From contig JACCIC010000170.1 in NCBI GenBank assembly GCA_018907035.1, forward strand, positions 486,001 to 550,000: a stretch of DNA of 64,000 nucleotides, read 5' to 3'. Below are positions 41,909 to 54,627 of this stretch, piece after piece (positions within the stretch are counted from its first letter, which is position 1; each line of letters starts with the position of its first letter). Both the position numbers and the translations under genes were made by a program. This stretch comes from Sycobia sp. Sy_11. Lineage: Eukaryota; Arthropoda; Insecta; Hymenoptera; Epichrysomallidae. The notes under the pieces are model-generated. The model was not told where the DNA came from, ran no database searches, and saw only the letters and a program-made list of their open reading frames with translations.

Positions 41909-42205
41909 GTAACGCGCGCCCTCGATTAATCTTTGCCAATCACCCCATCATCAGGACGACTATGAATCTGCGTGCCTAGTCGCGCATAACGATTAATAAG
42001 ATATTTTTATAATGATTGTATTTATTACTATAAATGGTTTGGAAATTTGAGAAAAAAATTATATTTGCGGTTTTTTATTATTAGTATTATAAAGGATTTA
42101 TAAAAATGTTTATAACGCTTCTGTAAATTATATTTAGTACTGTGTTTTGTATCGCGTGTCATGTTGGTTATGTGTATGGATTCGAGTGTATGTTATCTAT
42201 TTTTG

Positions 42206-42211
42206 AATAAA
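42206..42211 (+). terminator. Poly(A) signal for the saposin A-type gene
   Basis: AATAAA about 300 bases after the TGA at 41906-41908, consistent with a 3' UTR of normal insect length. Confidence 0.45.
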
Positions 42212-42302
42212 AAGTGATCAATTTAAGAATGCTTGCGATTCGTTTCGAGTATTTAATCAGAGAATAAAGTCATCCTTTTCCGCAATAATCAATGATGGAT
42301 AG

Positions 42303-43570
<1,268 letters not shown>

Positions 43571-44160
43571 GAGCCTACTACCTTTGATCCATACATTGTC
43601 TAAGCGACCTATAGGCCAACAAAATCAAATACACCCGAGCACGCAACACCCCGCATATCCTAAAAAGAGGAAAGTCTAAGAAGAAATCAGCACGCACCGA
43701 CGATTCCCGGTCTACTTGAACGTCCAAAGCTCCCTCGCTACAAGGGATATAAAGGAGGGAGATAAATAAGGGTAAGGAGGAGAAAGAATGGCCCGAGACC
43801 GTCCTCCGCATGGCGCAATTACAGGCGAGACTGCCATAAATCCCCCGGCTCCGGGGAGCGCATAATTTCCGGATTTATCGCGGGCGAAGGACCACCGAGT
43901 CGGGCGGAGGGGCGGTGTGGCCCGACACCCGGAGCCCCGCCGCTCCAGTTGGAAAAGTGGGACGCGATCGCGTGCGCGAGGTCAGAGAGGCGCGCGGAGC
44001 GGGTTGAAAGTTCCGAGCGTCGCGTCGGGCTGCCTTCCACGAGCGAGAGGGGGAGGGGAGGTTGGTCGTTGGACTATACGCAGATGGGCATGGTTGGTTT
44101 TCATGCGCGCGCGCATGTGCGTGTGTATCTGTAATGGCGCGAAAAATCGATGAAAAGTCG
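43571..44160. other. CpG-rich patch
   Basis: GC-rich, CpG-containing sequence with G-rich runs near 44047-44065. Overlapping open frames on both strands, no domain. Regulatory nature is inferred from composition only. Confidence 0.45.
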
Positions 44161-45420
44161 CATGAGACGAGAGTGGCAAACGATTCGGTCAGATGTGGAG
44201 ATGTTGATTGACAATAAATTTGTTTGCCAAGGACAACTTTGCGCGTGGGGTTATAGGTCTGATAGGAATATCCTATAAATATCTGCCATTTTCTTCCAAG
44301 ATTGGAAAGATTTTAATTGTTCATAATTAATAAAAGCCAAAAATTTGTTAGGCTCATTAAATCGTAACACTGATGTAATTGTTTGGATTCGATCTTGCAA
44401 TCGATAGTTAAGCCGAGGATAATGTTTCAATTACGCTTTTGTATTTTCGAGTTTAGCTTGCTTTTCTTACCCTTTTCTTCTCATCCCACTTTCTATCCCT
44501 TTACCTTTCGCGTTCTCTTCTCCCGGGGATCACTTCACGGTCCTAATCAATTATCCAGCTCAACCCCTCCACGTCTTTTGAAACATTCAAATGGAATGGA
44601 GTCGAATAATCGCCTCTATTCGTCAGCCATCCCATTCTCGAAAAGAAATAAAGAGCTTTTTTTCACCTCGGGACAACCATGCATCATTCAGGAGGTACTC
44701 GTCAGCCGAGGAGGACTAATTGCAGTTCAAGTATTTACTAAAAACGAGCCAACGTTAATCGCTTACATTGCTGTCCTGGTAGAGAGGGCCAGATATACTC
44801 GAGATTAAGCAAATGCGAGTTGTAACCTCTAAAAAGTTCTCAGTGCCGTGGCAAATATTACGAAAAAGAAAGAGGATACATACTGGATACATTGTCAAGT
44901 GTAGAACTCATGATTTTATGCATGAAATAATCTAGATTTTCGCTTCCTTGATTTTGTATTGTGAGAGTAATCGATTTAGGAAATAGATCTATACATATTA
45001 TTATTATTGAAAGGGCTGTACTGAATGTAATTATAGAGGCGTTTTATAGTTAATGATTGCTTATAGTTTACACCTTCTGTGTAGCCTGAATTTTTTATCC
45101 CTAAATGAATCAAAAGAAATATATTTTGATTCTGAAAGAAAGCATAATATTTGTATACTTTGAGACAAAAAGTTTAAATGTTCTAGAAGTATGAGAGAAT
45201 TATGTCACTAAAATTTCTTGAGAAGTAAATCAGCGAAACTCGAATAATATTAGTCAGATTGATAGCAGCTCTGCCAATTTCATTTTGATAATGCTTGCTT
45301 TTTCATACCTTAAAATCTGAACTTGAGCTAGTCTGGTCGAATACAAATAAAATCTTGATTACAAAAATATTAAAATAACCATCTGCCATTTAGACGAATT
45401 AATAAAAGAAAAAGAAAACA
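44161..45420. other. Non-coding DNA
   Basis: A 141-codon open frame at 44383-44808 has no recognised domain, no splice border and a GC-moderate composition with few stops, so it is not called. The rest is AT-rich. Confidence 0.4.
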
Positions 45421-46370
45421 TCACGCCCTATTCTCTTGGCAAAGCGAGAACACCTTCGAAGCATCCGACCCTTTCCGCGTAGAGAGGCCGGCATAAAATA
45501 GCTCAAATTTCGTAGTGTCCGCCCTCAAAATCGGCCAAGTCTCTATCCCAAAAGACCTTATGCCGCGCCCGTTTCTTTCGACCCCTATCCAACGCTAATG
45601 CGCCCCGACGACCCCGAGCTATCTTCTGGCCTCCCTCGCCCCTCTGATCCGCGGCCCGCTCGCCGCGAATTGGGTTAACCTGTCGGTGACGTCAGGCGGC
45701 GCGGCAACCCAGTTCGCCAACGTTGGGCGGGTCGGGGGAGGGAGGGCGTTGGCGTTGCTCCGAGGAGGCCTGCGGTCTGAGGGAGACGCGCGCGTCGGGG
45801 CCGCCGCGACGGGCCGGACGCCCGGGACAATTATCGACCCCAAGGTCATAAGTCGACCCGACGCCGGCGAGGCGCTCGACGCGCCCCCGCGCTGAACGGC
45901 CTTCGAGCTCGCTCAGGGGCGCGCGTCTTGGGAGAGCTTAAGCGTTCACGGAGGTGGCCGGCCCCGGGCTACTCGGCTCGCTGGATTATTACTGGTGGGA
46001 ACGGGGGCTGGCCTCCCGACCAGGCTTCCTCTGCCCGGCGAGAGTATTTCTAATTGTGCTGTCGAGAGCGTAAATTTTCAGAGCGGCCCGGTGGCTTTTC
46101 GGCGAAAATCCTGTAGATGCGAATGCGCTCTTCCACCAAGTAGACTTCCGCAATATTTTCAATTATTACTAATTATCGGACAGAGCTCACTTACAATATT
46201 CGGCGCGTATAATTATGCGCCAATACAATGTAGCTTCCGACGTTGCTCGTCGCAACAGCGTAGTCTGGCATCGTGCGCAGGGCGCCGGGGTGATCTGCGC
46301 GTATCGCCGCATCGATCTCGGGCGATATTAATGAACGCCGGAAGTAAGGACGTGCAACGTTGACGAATCG
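45421..46370. other. Strong CpG-rich patch with a G-quadruplex motif
   Basis: The most CpG-dense segment of the window: the 60 bases 45661-45720 alone hold nine CpG. A five-tract G-quadruplex motif lies at 45725-45746. Open frames on both strands are by-products of high GC. It is the best candidate in the window for a CpG-type promoter or other open-chromatin element, though no transcript start can be fixed from sequence. Confidence 0.5.
45725..45746 (+). other. G-quadruplex motif
   Basis: Five G tracts of three to five bases with loops of one, two, one and one bases on the + strand. Short loops predict a stable quadruplex. Confidence 0.6.
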
Positions 46371-47900
46371 CTCGGTGTCTGTAGAGCACCCATTTTCTGT
46401 ATCTTCATCAAGACGATGGATTAGTTAATTGACTTTCTTGTCGTTAATTTTGTACGAGAATTAGACGTAGAGACCGACCCCATGGGTTGACATTGATTTG
46501 TTGGCTTTCTGTCGTCCTTTTTGCAGCATTGTAAGGTATACATTAATCGGATTGAGGTAGTCGAGGTATGGATTACCGAAAAATGGTCGACCGTTCAGAA
46601 TTTACGAAAATTTGTGCCGGTAAATCTTGCTTAAAGAAAGAATCTGTTAAAATTGGAACAGTCTGTGGGAAGATACAAGCTTTAGAATTCTTCATTGTAT
46701 AAAAATTACCATTAACATTTCACTAAAATATCAGAGATTAACAATTACAGAATGAACGAATTTCTGAAATAGTTATTAGCAGAAGCTAATTTCTTATAAA
46801 CTATAAATAATAAATAAACGAAAATAAAATTTCAAAGGCTTCGATTTATTTACATATGACGCGATTGACCTACAAAATTTTATGTACACATTCGACTTAT
46901 AGATGTTTTAGTAAGTATCAGTTTTATTTCTGATGTTAAAATAAAGACGTACAAATGAATACTTTACTAATTAATATATTCTAAAAAGCAATAATTTTAT
47001 ATTAGATTATTCTAATCCTATATTAAGTTAATAACAGTTAATATTTAAAATAAATAATCGATGAAAAACTTATTAAAATCATTTCAAAGTTCTATTGACT
47101 ATTATTAAATTATATTTTTACAAAAGTATTTTTCAAGTTCAGCAGTTAGTTTCCGAGAAAACTAATAAATTTTTTAAAACAAATGTTTGTGAAACATTTA
47201 GACGTTTTAAATTTTAAAATGTTAAATTATGTGTGCAATCCTGAAAGGAAGACTTTGGAGTTACAGCTGAACTATAACAATGCCACATGATAATTTAAGT
47301 TCAAACTTATAATACATTTAATCTAAAAAATAGAAGATTTGTCATTGTTTGAATCATAGAAATATGAAAAATTTTGGGCTCGAACGTCCAAAACGAAAAA
47401 CTTAAACAGAATTGCGATAGAGAAAAAAGAGTGGGGATTTTTGAAAACCGTATATCTTTAAACGTGCACAATATATAGATGATATCTATTTATATATCAT
47501 CATATCATACAAATTCACAAAGACAAAGCGTGTTTTTGTTTGTACACGCTCAATAAAAAAACTATTGAACCCATTGCTCTCGGAATTCGAAAACCATATT
47601 CCATATCATCTTCGGAAGGAAATAGGATACTTTTTTCAAGTTGAAAAAAAATGGCAAAATGAGATGTTGAGATGTATATGAGATGTGTATGAGAAATAAG
47701 ATTAGACTATTTAAAGGTCAATGGTTTATTGAAATGATTAATTTTATTGTTAATTATTTTCAATAAGGCTTATTCTGATCAAAGCGTCAATTAATGATGT
47801 AATCAAAGATTCAAATTTATTTATTATAAATATATGTCTACTTATTGCTAAAACTTGTGATAATTCAATAAAAGTTGCGGTTTTATTATAAACAAAATTT
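46371..47900. other. AT-rich DNA; possible old repeat fragment
   Basis: AT-rich sequence. The part at 47519-47630 has the look of an old interspersed repeat (see findings). No gene supported. Confidence 0.45.
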
Positions 47901-48212
47901 TATTCCTACCCGTGTAGAAATTCATTCTTGAATCTCACTAGTATCTGGTTAGTTTTCCTTATTAAATGTTAGGATCGAGAAGCGAAATATAGTCTGATCC
48001 TAATTGCGATTTGTCCTTCTCTTCATCGGAACTTTAGTTAGGGAACGAGTTTAGATTTCGTTCGATATACCTAGTTTGAAACTAGACAGAATCTAGTTAG
48101 AAAATCTATAATTTAATACGATTTATGTATTGTTCCAATTAATTAATTATTGTAAATTATAATGTTAAGCACCTATGTTGAACATATAAATATTTCATTT
48201 CGATGAAAAAAA

Positions 48213-48284
48213 TATCGGTGTCGAGGACCCACGACCATACGATTCGCAAGCTAACGCATTATTCACTATGCTAAAACACAAATA
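48213..48284 (-). ncRNA. Degenerate tRNA-like (SINE head or tRNA pseudogene) unit
   Basis: On the minus strand, TAGCATAGTGAA (48273-48262) fits an internal A box (TRGCNNAGYNGG) in most positions. GGGTCCTCGACACC (48230-48217) resembles a B box (GGTTCGANNCC) with an insertion. Seven T follow (48212-48206), as for a polymerase III terminator. The spacing is right for a tRNA of about 72 bases. The anticodon-arm stem does not pair well, so this is a tRNA-derived relic and not a working tRNA. Confidence 0.35.
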
Positions 48285-48360
48285 TCCGTTGACGATACTA
48301 TACTTTGCATAAGACACTACGTCCCTTAATATCATATATTATTTTATAAAGACAAAATAG

Positions 48361-48363
<3 letters not shown>

Positions 48364-48424
<61 letters not shown>
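48364..48424. repeat. (TA)n array
   Basis: Uninterrupted TA array inside the fold-back element. Confidence 0.9.
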
Positions 48425-48425
<1 letters not shown>

Positions 48426-49374
48426 CGAGTGAATAAAAAAGGTTAAGAGAATCTGACTATATTAAAGGTAGAAAGTCTAGTCTAAAATTAAAGAAATCTG
48501 ACTAGATTCAAGAAAACTTAATCATTTCCTTAATTTTCCTATTTGTAAAATTTCGATGATAGAAAATACACATGTCTTTCTAATAGTTCAGGAAATTCGA
48601 ATAGTTCAGGAAACCTCAATCAGGCCGAGAGAGTAATAATTAATATAATATGATTATTACATAATCGTAGGGAAATATAACTAGGATTTGACGACTACTG
48701 CCTACGTGAGGAAATCATCAGTAATACTAACTAGGATCTAGCCCGAACTAGGTATACATTGAGTATATTTCTGAACGGGTATATGTACATGTATTATTTA
48801 TTTATTATACCTTCAAATTATACAATAAATAATTAAATGACCTTTAAATGAACTGCAAAGTCGACCTTGATCTATGGCCCGAGTACATGTTTAAATGAAA
48901 ATTTTTCCGTTGCCCCTCTCAATGATAGGGGTTCCGATTTGAAAAAAAAATTGACTTGGAAATGACCGATAAGGTCAAATTCTAGATGAAATATAAGGTT
49001 ACAATTAAATTTTTAATGTAATTTTACCACAAAAGTAACATTCAGTATTTATAAAAACATTATATGCTGGAATATTTGGGTGGCCCGTTACCTGTATGTA
49101 ACGACCGTATGTAAGACCGTAAGCGGACATACGTGAATAAAACAAATATATAAATAACCTATTAATTTTGCTGAAAAGATAAAAGGTAGAATGTCCGATG
49201 CAAATATGTTTTTGACGTATATGTTTTGGAAATAACAAGTTTAAAATTATTGAAATTGCTGCGCACTTCATCTAACAATAGGTGTTTTCGAGAAATATAG
49301 TGAATAAATATTTGAAGATTCAACAATGCAATGTACTTTGGGAAGACAAACGCGACAAATACCATATGATATAG

Positions 49375-49384
49375 TATATATATC
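49375..49384 (+). promoter_or_regulatory. TATA-like element upstream of the secreted-protein gene
   Basis: A TATATATATC stretch about 80 bases before the ATG at 49464; transcription would start around 49400-49410, giving a 5' UTR of about 55-65 bases. Weak evidence in an AT-rich background. Confidence 0.3.
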
Positions 49385-49463
49385 TGATAGCTCAATAATT
49401 TCTACAAAAAAATTTTAATAGTAATTTGAACGTGTAAGCTGCAGTTTATTCAAAGGGAGCACA

Positions 49464-49790
49464 ATGGCGTTAGTATGGTTTTCCTTATTATTCTTGATAG
49501 CTGTTCAATTATATCAAGCACCAATTACATCGGCTCAAGCAACCGAAAAATACGACTACGTTTCGCTTAGACCAGGAGGTGCAAGTTCATCAAAAACCTT
49601 TACTGCAGATAGCGGTTACGTCATTGATTCATACAAAACTAGCGTATATTCAGGACCAGGATCAAAATACACGGTCACGGTTGCCAGCGGTGGAATTGAT
49701 GAATCTTCTATTGAACTGGAACTCAGTATAGATGACAGTGAAGAAAATAACTTAGTTGTCCTTGTTTTGGTCTACCAAAAGCCGGCATAA
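49464..49790 (+). CDS. Small secreted protein of unknown function, single exon
   Basis: An uninterrupted frame of 108 residues with an insect-like start context (CACAATGG). Residues 2-18 form a hydrophobic core typical of a signal peptide, with cleavage likely after Ala24 or Ala26. The mature part of about 82 residues has no cysteine, is acidic (12 Asp/Glu against 6 Lys/Arg), and alternates Ser/Gly/Thr-rich turns with beta-prone stretches, ending in a hydrophobic strand (NNLVVLVLVY) and KPA. This suggests a small beta-rich secreted fold, but I recognise no family. AATAAA lies at 49889-49894, about 100 bases past the TAA. There is no intron and no paralogue in the window. Its codon make-up looks coding against an AT-rich, stop-rich background, which is the main reason for the call. 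Confidence 0.72.
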   Translation: MALVWFSLLFLIAVQLYQAPITSAQATEKYDYVSLRPGGASSSKTFTADSGYVIDSYKTSVYSGPGSKYTVTVASGGIDESSIELELSIDDSEENNLVVLVLVYQKPA

Positions 49791-49888
49791 GTAACAAAGA
49801 TTTATTGTAAATATGCATCATAGATTTTTTTGTTAATAATCTATTATTCTTGTGGATGCAGATGTTTTTTTACATAAATTCTGGAATT

Positions 49889-49894
49889 AATAAA
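49889..49894 (+). terminator. Poly(A) signal for the secreted-protein gene
   Basis: AATAAA about 100 bases downstream of the stop codon at 49788-49790. Confidence 0.5.
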
Positions 49895-49929
49895 AATAAT
49901 GTGAAAATCATGTATTAACGTATTTTTAA

Positions 49930-52400
49930 TTGATATGATATTGCATGTTTTAATAGAGTATATATTTATTTCTTTCACTTTTGATGAATTTTTGAATTTT
50001 ATTTTATTTTATTATTTTGCATGAAAATTTAGATGAAGATTTATTGAAATTGGACATATAGATTAATTATAGTATTGCACATAAATTAGTATAATTTAAA
50101 GAACTTCTCCCGTTTCGTCCAAAGTTATTTGTGATGAAAATTTTTAGGTCTTTGATTTGTGACACTAATGATATTTGCGAAGTTTTGAAAAAAAAAACTA
50201 TTATACTGTAGCCTAGGTGGATAGAAATATATTCATGTAAAAAAATCCATGGTCGATCATGGAATTTTTTCATAAAATTTGGAATGAAAAATTTGGAATT
50301 TCAAAGATATGTAAAGTAGTCGGCCGAAGAAGCGTCAATGCATATATATATATAACAAGGGAGTTTTTTGCATAGAAATCATTGCTTGGATTTTATGAGT
50401 GAAAACGATATAGCCTAGTAAAATAAATTTTTGAGAATGGCGAGAAAAACTGCACCCTCTAAAGGGCTCTCATAAAGTATTCTTAGGATCCTTGACTGCT
50501 CGATGATGCCGCCCGGTTTTAGAGATGCGCCGTTGTCAGGTAGGTAAAAACAAAGCTAATCCATCTACTATAAAAATTGATTAAGCAAGACTCGTTGTTA
50601 CGTACTGTTTTAATTTAATTTTTTCAAGTTTTGGAATATAAATAAATTATGAGATGTGAATGTCAATGAGTATAGAGTACGATGGAAAGTCTTTGAATAA
50701 TTTTATCAGTTTTATTTATTAATTGTCAGGTTGCGCAGCACATTTGGTTCTTTAAAAGCCATCTTCGAGTGAAATGTCGAAATTTCTGTCCTCGGAATGC
50801 TCTTCATAGTTTAAATATCATATTATGTTAATAAACCAAATTACACTAATCGCAGGTGTACTAATTCGATTTTCAATTTATATCTTGCCGAATAGTTTTT
50901 CTTCCGTTATCTTAATACTTTTATTGTCATCAACAAGGTAATGGTCAAAATAATATAAAACTTGACAATCTGGAACTTATTATAATTAGCAATGTGTTAT
51001 TCATTTTCATTGCTCAATGTTACAAGAAATTTTTCTCTTGCACTTATTTTAACTGAATAAGAAAATTTCTAAACTATATCTGGTCTAAATTATATATAGC
51101 TTATATCAAGTTACCAGAATAGAGAACTGAACTTCTTTTAATTATTATTTAAATGATATCTTATATCGAAATAATAAAATTCGCTTGAGATTTTGTTTTA
51201 TGCGTATTTATTTTATGATCAATTTTTTTTATAAAGCTTAAAGTATAATGCACTATACGTGCCATTGTAAGTATAAGAAGTCTAATCATCTAATAAAAGT
51301 CAATACGCCTCTTTTTTAAATTAATACCATGTACTTCTGGTTCATTGTTGGATAGACTAGTGATGATTAACATGTACCGCGTGTTTTGTCAAACAATGGT
51401 ATGTTATCGTCATAACGTTTCCAATAACCATTCCCTAACAATATAAAAATATTCCTATCATATTTTAGAAATATTTTAGAACAGAAGAAAATATTTATAA
51501 AAAGTGAAAATGTTCTACGAAATGTATTTCAATAAAATATTCGGCCGCTTGCTTACGCCACAAGAAAATCATTACACAAGCGAATTGATTTTTATAATGC
51601 GAAGCACATCAATGAAAAGAATGAGATTGGAAGAAGTTTATGGGAAGCGCTTAAGAAATCTCATTTGCTAAGGCTGCTAACTTCATTATCACGCTTTCGG
51701 AGGTTGGAAAAACTGTAAAAGAACTTTTGCGCTCTCTTTTCGACAGATTTTTTTACGAATTTTCTATAAGTGCATTGTAATTTATTTTTAATACATACAC
51801 ATTAGGCCATTTTGATCACAACAAGGACTAAAGTCCAAAGGTTTTGCTTTCGTATACACTTCAGCATCAAACGAATGAATAAATTCTGTCTTTGTCTTAT
51901 TATATGTATATGGACAATAGTCTAAGTATATGTATATAAAAACGTTTATTTCTAGAGGAAAAAAACGATGATATTCGAGCGCGCAAAGATTGTTTGCAAT
52001 ATATGCGGGGATAACGGAATATAATAGGCATTTAAAAGATATTGGATTCTTTTATGCCTTATTCGGCGCTTTGCACTAATATATTCTTTCTACTAAATAT
52101 TGAGCGGATTTTCGCCTCTATCTTATTTTTAAAATTGAACAGAAAGCCTTTTTACAGACTCCTATTGTTTACTCACTTTCGCATTTACCAATGGATCTTT
52201 CTCAAATTGAATGCTTTTAACGTGTGAACTGTTGAATGAATAAGTATCAGCCGATTTCTTTGTCATGCGTTATTGTACGCATTACTTTATTAACCTTGTG
52301 TAATTAGTCTAAGATGCGTTTAATAACCGCAAACAAAAAGCATAATTAACGTCCAAAGAGCGTATAAAGAGTCTCCATTTTCATTCCACGCAGCATCAAA
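49930..52400. other. AT-rich DNA without a supported gene
   Basis: About 2.5 kb of AT-rich unique sequence; nothing recognised. Confidence 0.5.
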
Positions 52401-52850
52401 AGATAAAGTCAAAAAGTCAAAGGACGAAGTGAAAAAAAGAGCCGAATATCAAAAGAGAGCAGAAGAAACATCTCCGGGCTGCGGCGGGGGGGGCGGAGGA
52501 GAAAAAGAGTCACGCTACGACTAGCGCGCCGAGAAATAAACAGAATAGCGTATATAGCCTGCCGGCGCAGGAGCGGCTCGATCCGCGGGGGAGGGGGGCG
52601 GTAGCGCCTCGTCAACGCGCGCTTTATGCGCGCACCGGCGGGCTTTTCAAGCCGCGCGAGGGCGACGAATCCGTTCTGTAAAGTAGCCCCGGGGGTGGTT
52701 TTTGCGACCCGCGCGCTTGTTTTCCTCGATCCTTCATTGGTCGCTCCAGGTGGCCGGGGGGAAGGGGGGGAGGGGTTGATCGATGCCATTTTCGCGAATC
52801 GGCGGGCTTGGGGGACCGGCTGTTTTACGGCTACCCATTATCAGGGATTT
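52401..52850. other. CpG-rich patch with G runs
   Basis: GC-rich sequence with G tracts at about 52484-52491, 52588-52600 and 52756-52775; the last could form a G-quadruplex. Opposed open frames over 52409-52937 have no domain. Confidence 0.5.
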
Positions 52851-53926
52851 ATGGTTATCGACAGTGGTGTGGAGAAATTAAAAGGCACGCAGAAGCCTTA
52901 CTCTCTAAATTTAATTAAAAGTGAATATTTATTATAATCTGAGTAAATATGCTTATACCGAGAGTTATAAGCCGTCTACTTGGAACAAGTGAATAGTTGT
53001 TTAAAAAATAAGTGGTAGTAAAGCTTCAGATACTCCAACGCAATGTGTTATTAAAATAATATTGCAGTCTATTAAAAATATCTCTATAAATTTTCATAGT
53101 ACTGCTTTATTTATTTGATTTATCCACTTAGATAGATAAAATGTCATCATCGACTACAACGATTTCTTTAAAGGTATACTGTAATATTTCGATGCCTGTT
53201 AAATTCAGAACTCGTGCTCGTACTTATAAATGCTCGACAACCAAGATTTAAATTCATGCCAATCAAAAGCTAATAGGTCATGTATGTTAGTAGGTCATGT
53301 ATGCTGTCATTTACAGCAATTGCACTCATCGCATAATATTAGAGTAGAAATAATATTGTTACTGTTTCAAATAGTACTGACATTTTATTATTAATTAAAT
53401 TGAAACATTAAATATTGACGTTAATTTTAAGTTTAAATATTAAGTGAAGCTGATTCATTAAATTGTGTTTAAGACATTATAGTTTTAATTTTAAGTTTCT
53501 AGAGAATACTTTGTAATAAATATTAGATTATATTACGTATAGAGTAAAATCGATTCTTGAATCACATATAAAATCTCTAAGGTTCAGACGTTTTGATAAA
53601 TTTTGAGAACTGTACTGCTTAAAATATATGTTCTAAAGAAAATTAAATGATATGGATTTTTTAAAAATGTATACAATTGACTCGGGTGCGAGATTACCTC
53701 GGACAAAAGCGGCTGCGAGATAAATAATTTCATGATACGTTAAATGAAACGAAATTTTTAGTTGTAAAGCAAAGGCAAGAAAAGAGAGATTTGAAATATT
53801 TAAATTTAAGAAAAATTCTATATTACGAAGCGACTATAAAAATAGAAGTCGATGAAAAAGGCGCCTAAAAATCGCGATCAGACTCTCGTTATAGGCCAAA
53901 CTATGTGTACAAATAAGGTACACACT
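52851..53926. other. AT-rich DNA
   Basis: AT-rich unique sequence with a 13-base motif (TAGGTCATGTATG) twice near 53274-53303. No gene supported. Confidence 0.45.
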
Positions 53927-54185
53927 TGAACCGTGCCGTGACGGGAAAACCGAAGATTTTCTCGTAAAATAGCTTATATACGGTTTCACAAATAGGTGGC
54001 CGAATATTTGCTATTGAGAAAATCTTGAGGTTTTCAAAAGAGGTTAAATGGTTATGCTTCCTAAAAGCAGTGATCCGTGCTGTGACGGGAAATTCGGATA
54101 TTTTCCTTGTAAGAAAGCCTTTCTACAGACTTATATTGAAATAGGTCGTATTCTGGCTTTCGGAAAATATCGAGAATTTCAAAAT
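53927..54185 (+). repeat. Diverged tandem duplication, period about 144 bases
   Basis: Copy 1 begins near 53931 and copy 2 near 54075. Both start with CCGTGCYGTGACGGGAAA, continue through a GATTTTC/GATATTTTC block, and share later blocks (AATAGGT, GAAAATCTTGAG against GAAAATATCGAG, TTTCAAAA). The copies are well diverged. The open frame across copy 2 (54048-54284) is not supported as a gene. Confidence 0.6.
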
Positions 54186-54620
54186 CAGGGGACGTGTACG
54201 GTTGGCCACCTCGGGCTCTCCGTCCGTCCGGCTGCGCGAAGAGTTTGGGCTGGGATCGACGCGAGCGGGGCTTATCGCTTGTAATTGGACTCCTTTTCGA
54301 GGGGAGTGAAAAGTTTATAAAATAGCGCCGTAAGAGCGTTTGAGTAATTGCTTTTCTGGTCTTTGCTACGGTAGGCATAGTTTTGTATTCACTCTCTTTT
54401 TATATATTAAACTATTATTACTCAAAAAAAATTAAAAGCTGTATGAGAAAACGCTAAATTATTGTTTTCTGGTCTCAGCTCTATTGTTGGTTATAAATAT
54501 ATTTAAAATGAAATCAAAATTAAATGCATTGGAATGTTGCGAGCGGTTTATATAATTATACCTAATTATTAATGTATATAGTTATTAATTAATTTATCAA
54601 TTATGTTATTAATTATTCAT
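54186..54620. other. Non-coding DNA
   Basis: GC-moderate to about 54300 and AT-rich after; nothing recognised. Confidence 0.45.
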
Positions 54621-54627
54621 TTGTTCA

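Larger units (their letters stand above)
47907..48783. mobile_element. Fold-back or MITE-like element with imperfect inverted repeats
   Basis: The left end (47907-47923, TACCCGTGTAGAAATTC) is nearly the reverse complement of the right end (48767-48781): 12 of 14 bases agree over the core. Further in, TATACCTAGTT (48067-48077) is the reverse complement of a block at 48744-48754, and AATCTAGT-type blocks near 48090-48110 pair with 48490-48520. The arms are therefore long, diverged and gapped. The interior holds no transposase frame but carries a degenerate tRNA-like unit on the minus strand and a (TA)n array at 48364-48424. Superfamily is not recognised and no target-site duplication was fixed. 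Confidence 0.45.

Noticed and set aside
44383..44808. 141-codon open frame on the plus strand
   Set aside because: No recognisable domain; a hydrophobic stretch near the start is not an N-terminal signal, and no neighbouring exon or poly(A) signal fits.
49005..49395. Two minus-strand open frames just upstream of the secreted-protein gene
   Set aside because: AT-rich frames overlapping the likely promoter of the plus-strand gene; no signal, domain or poly(A) context.
52409..52937. Opposed open frames of 126 and 103 codons
   Set aside because: CpG-rich sequence with few stops in any frame; Pro/Arg-rich translations without a domain.
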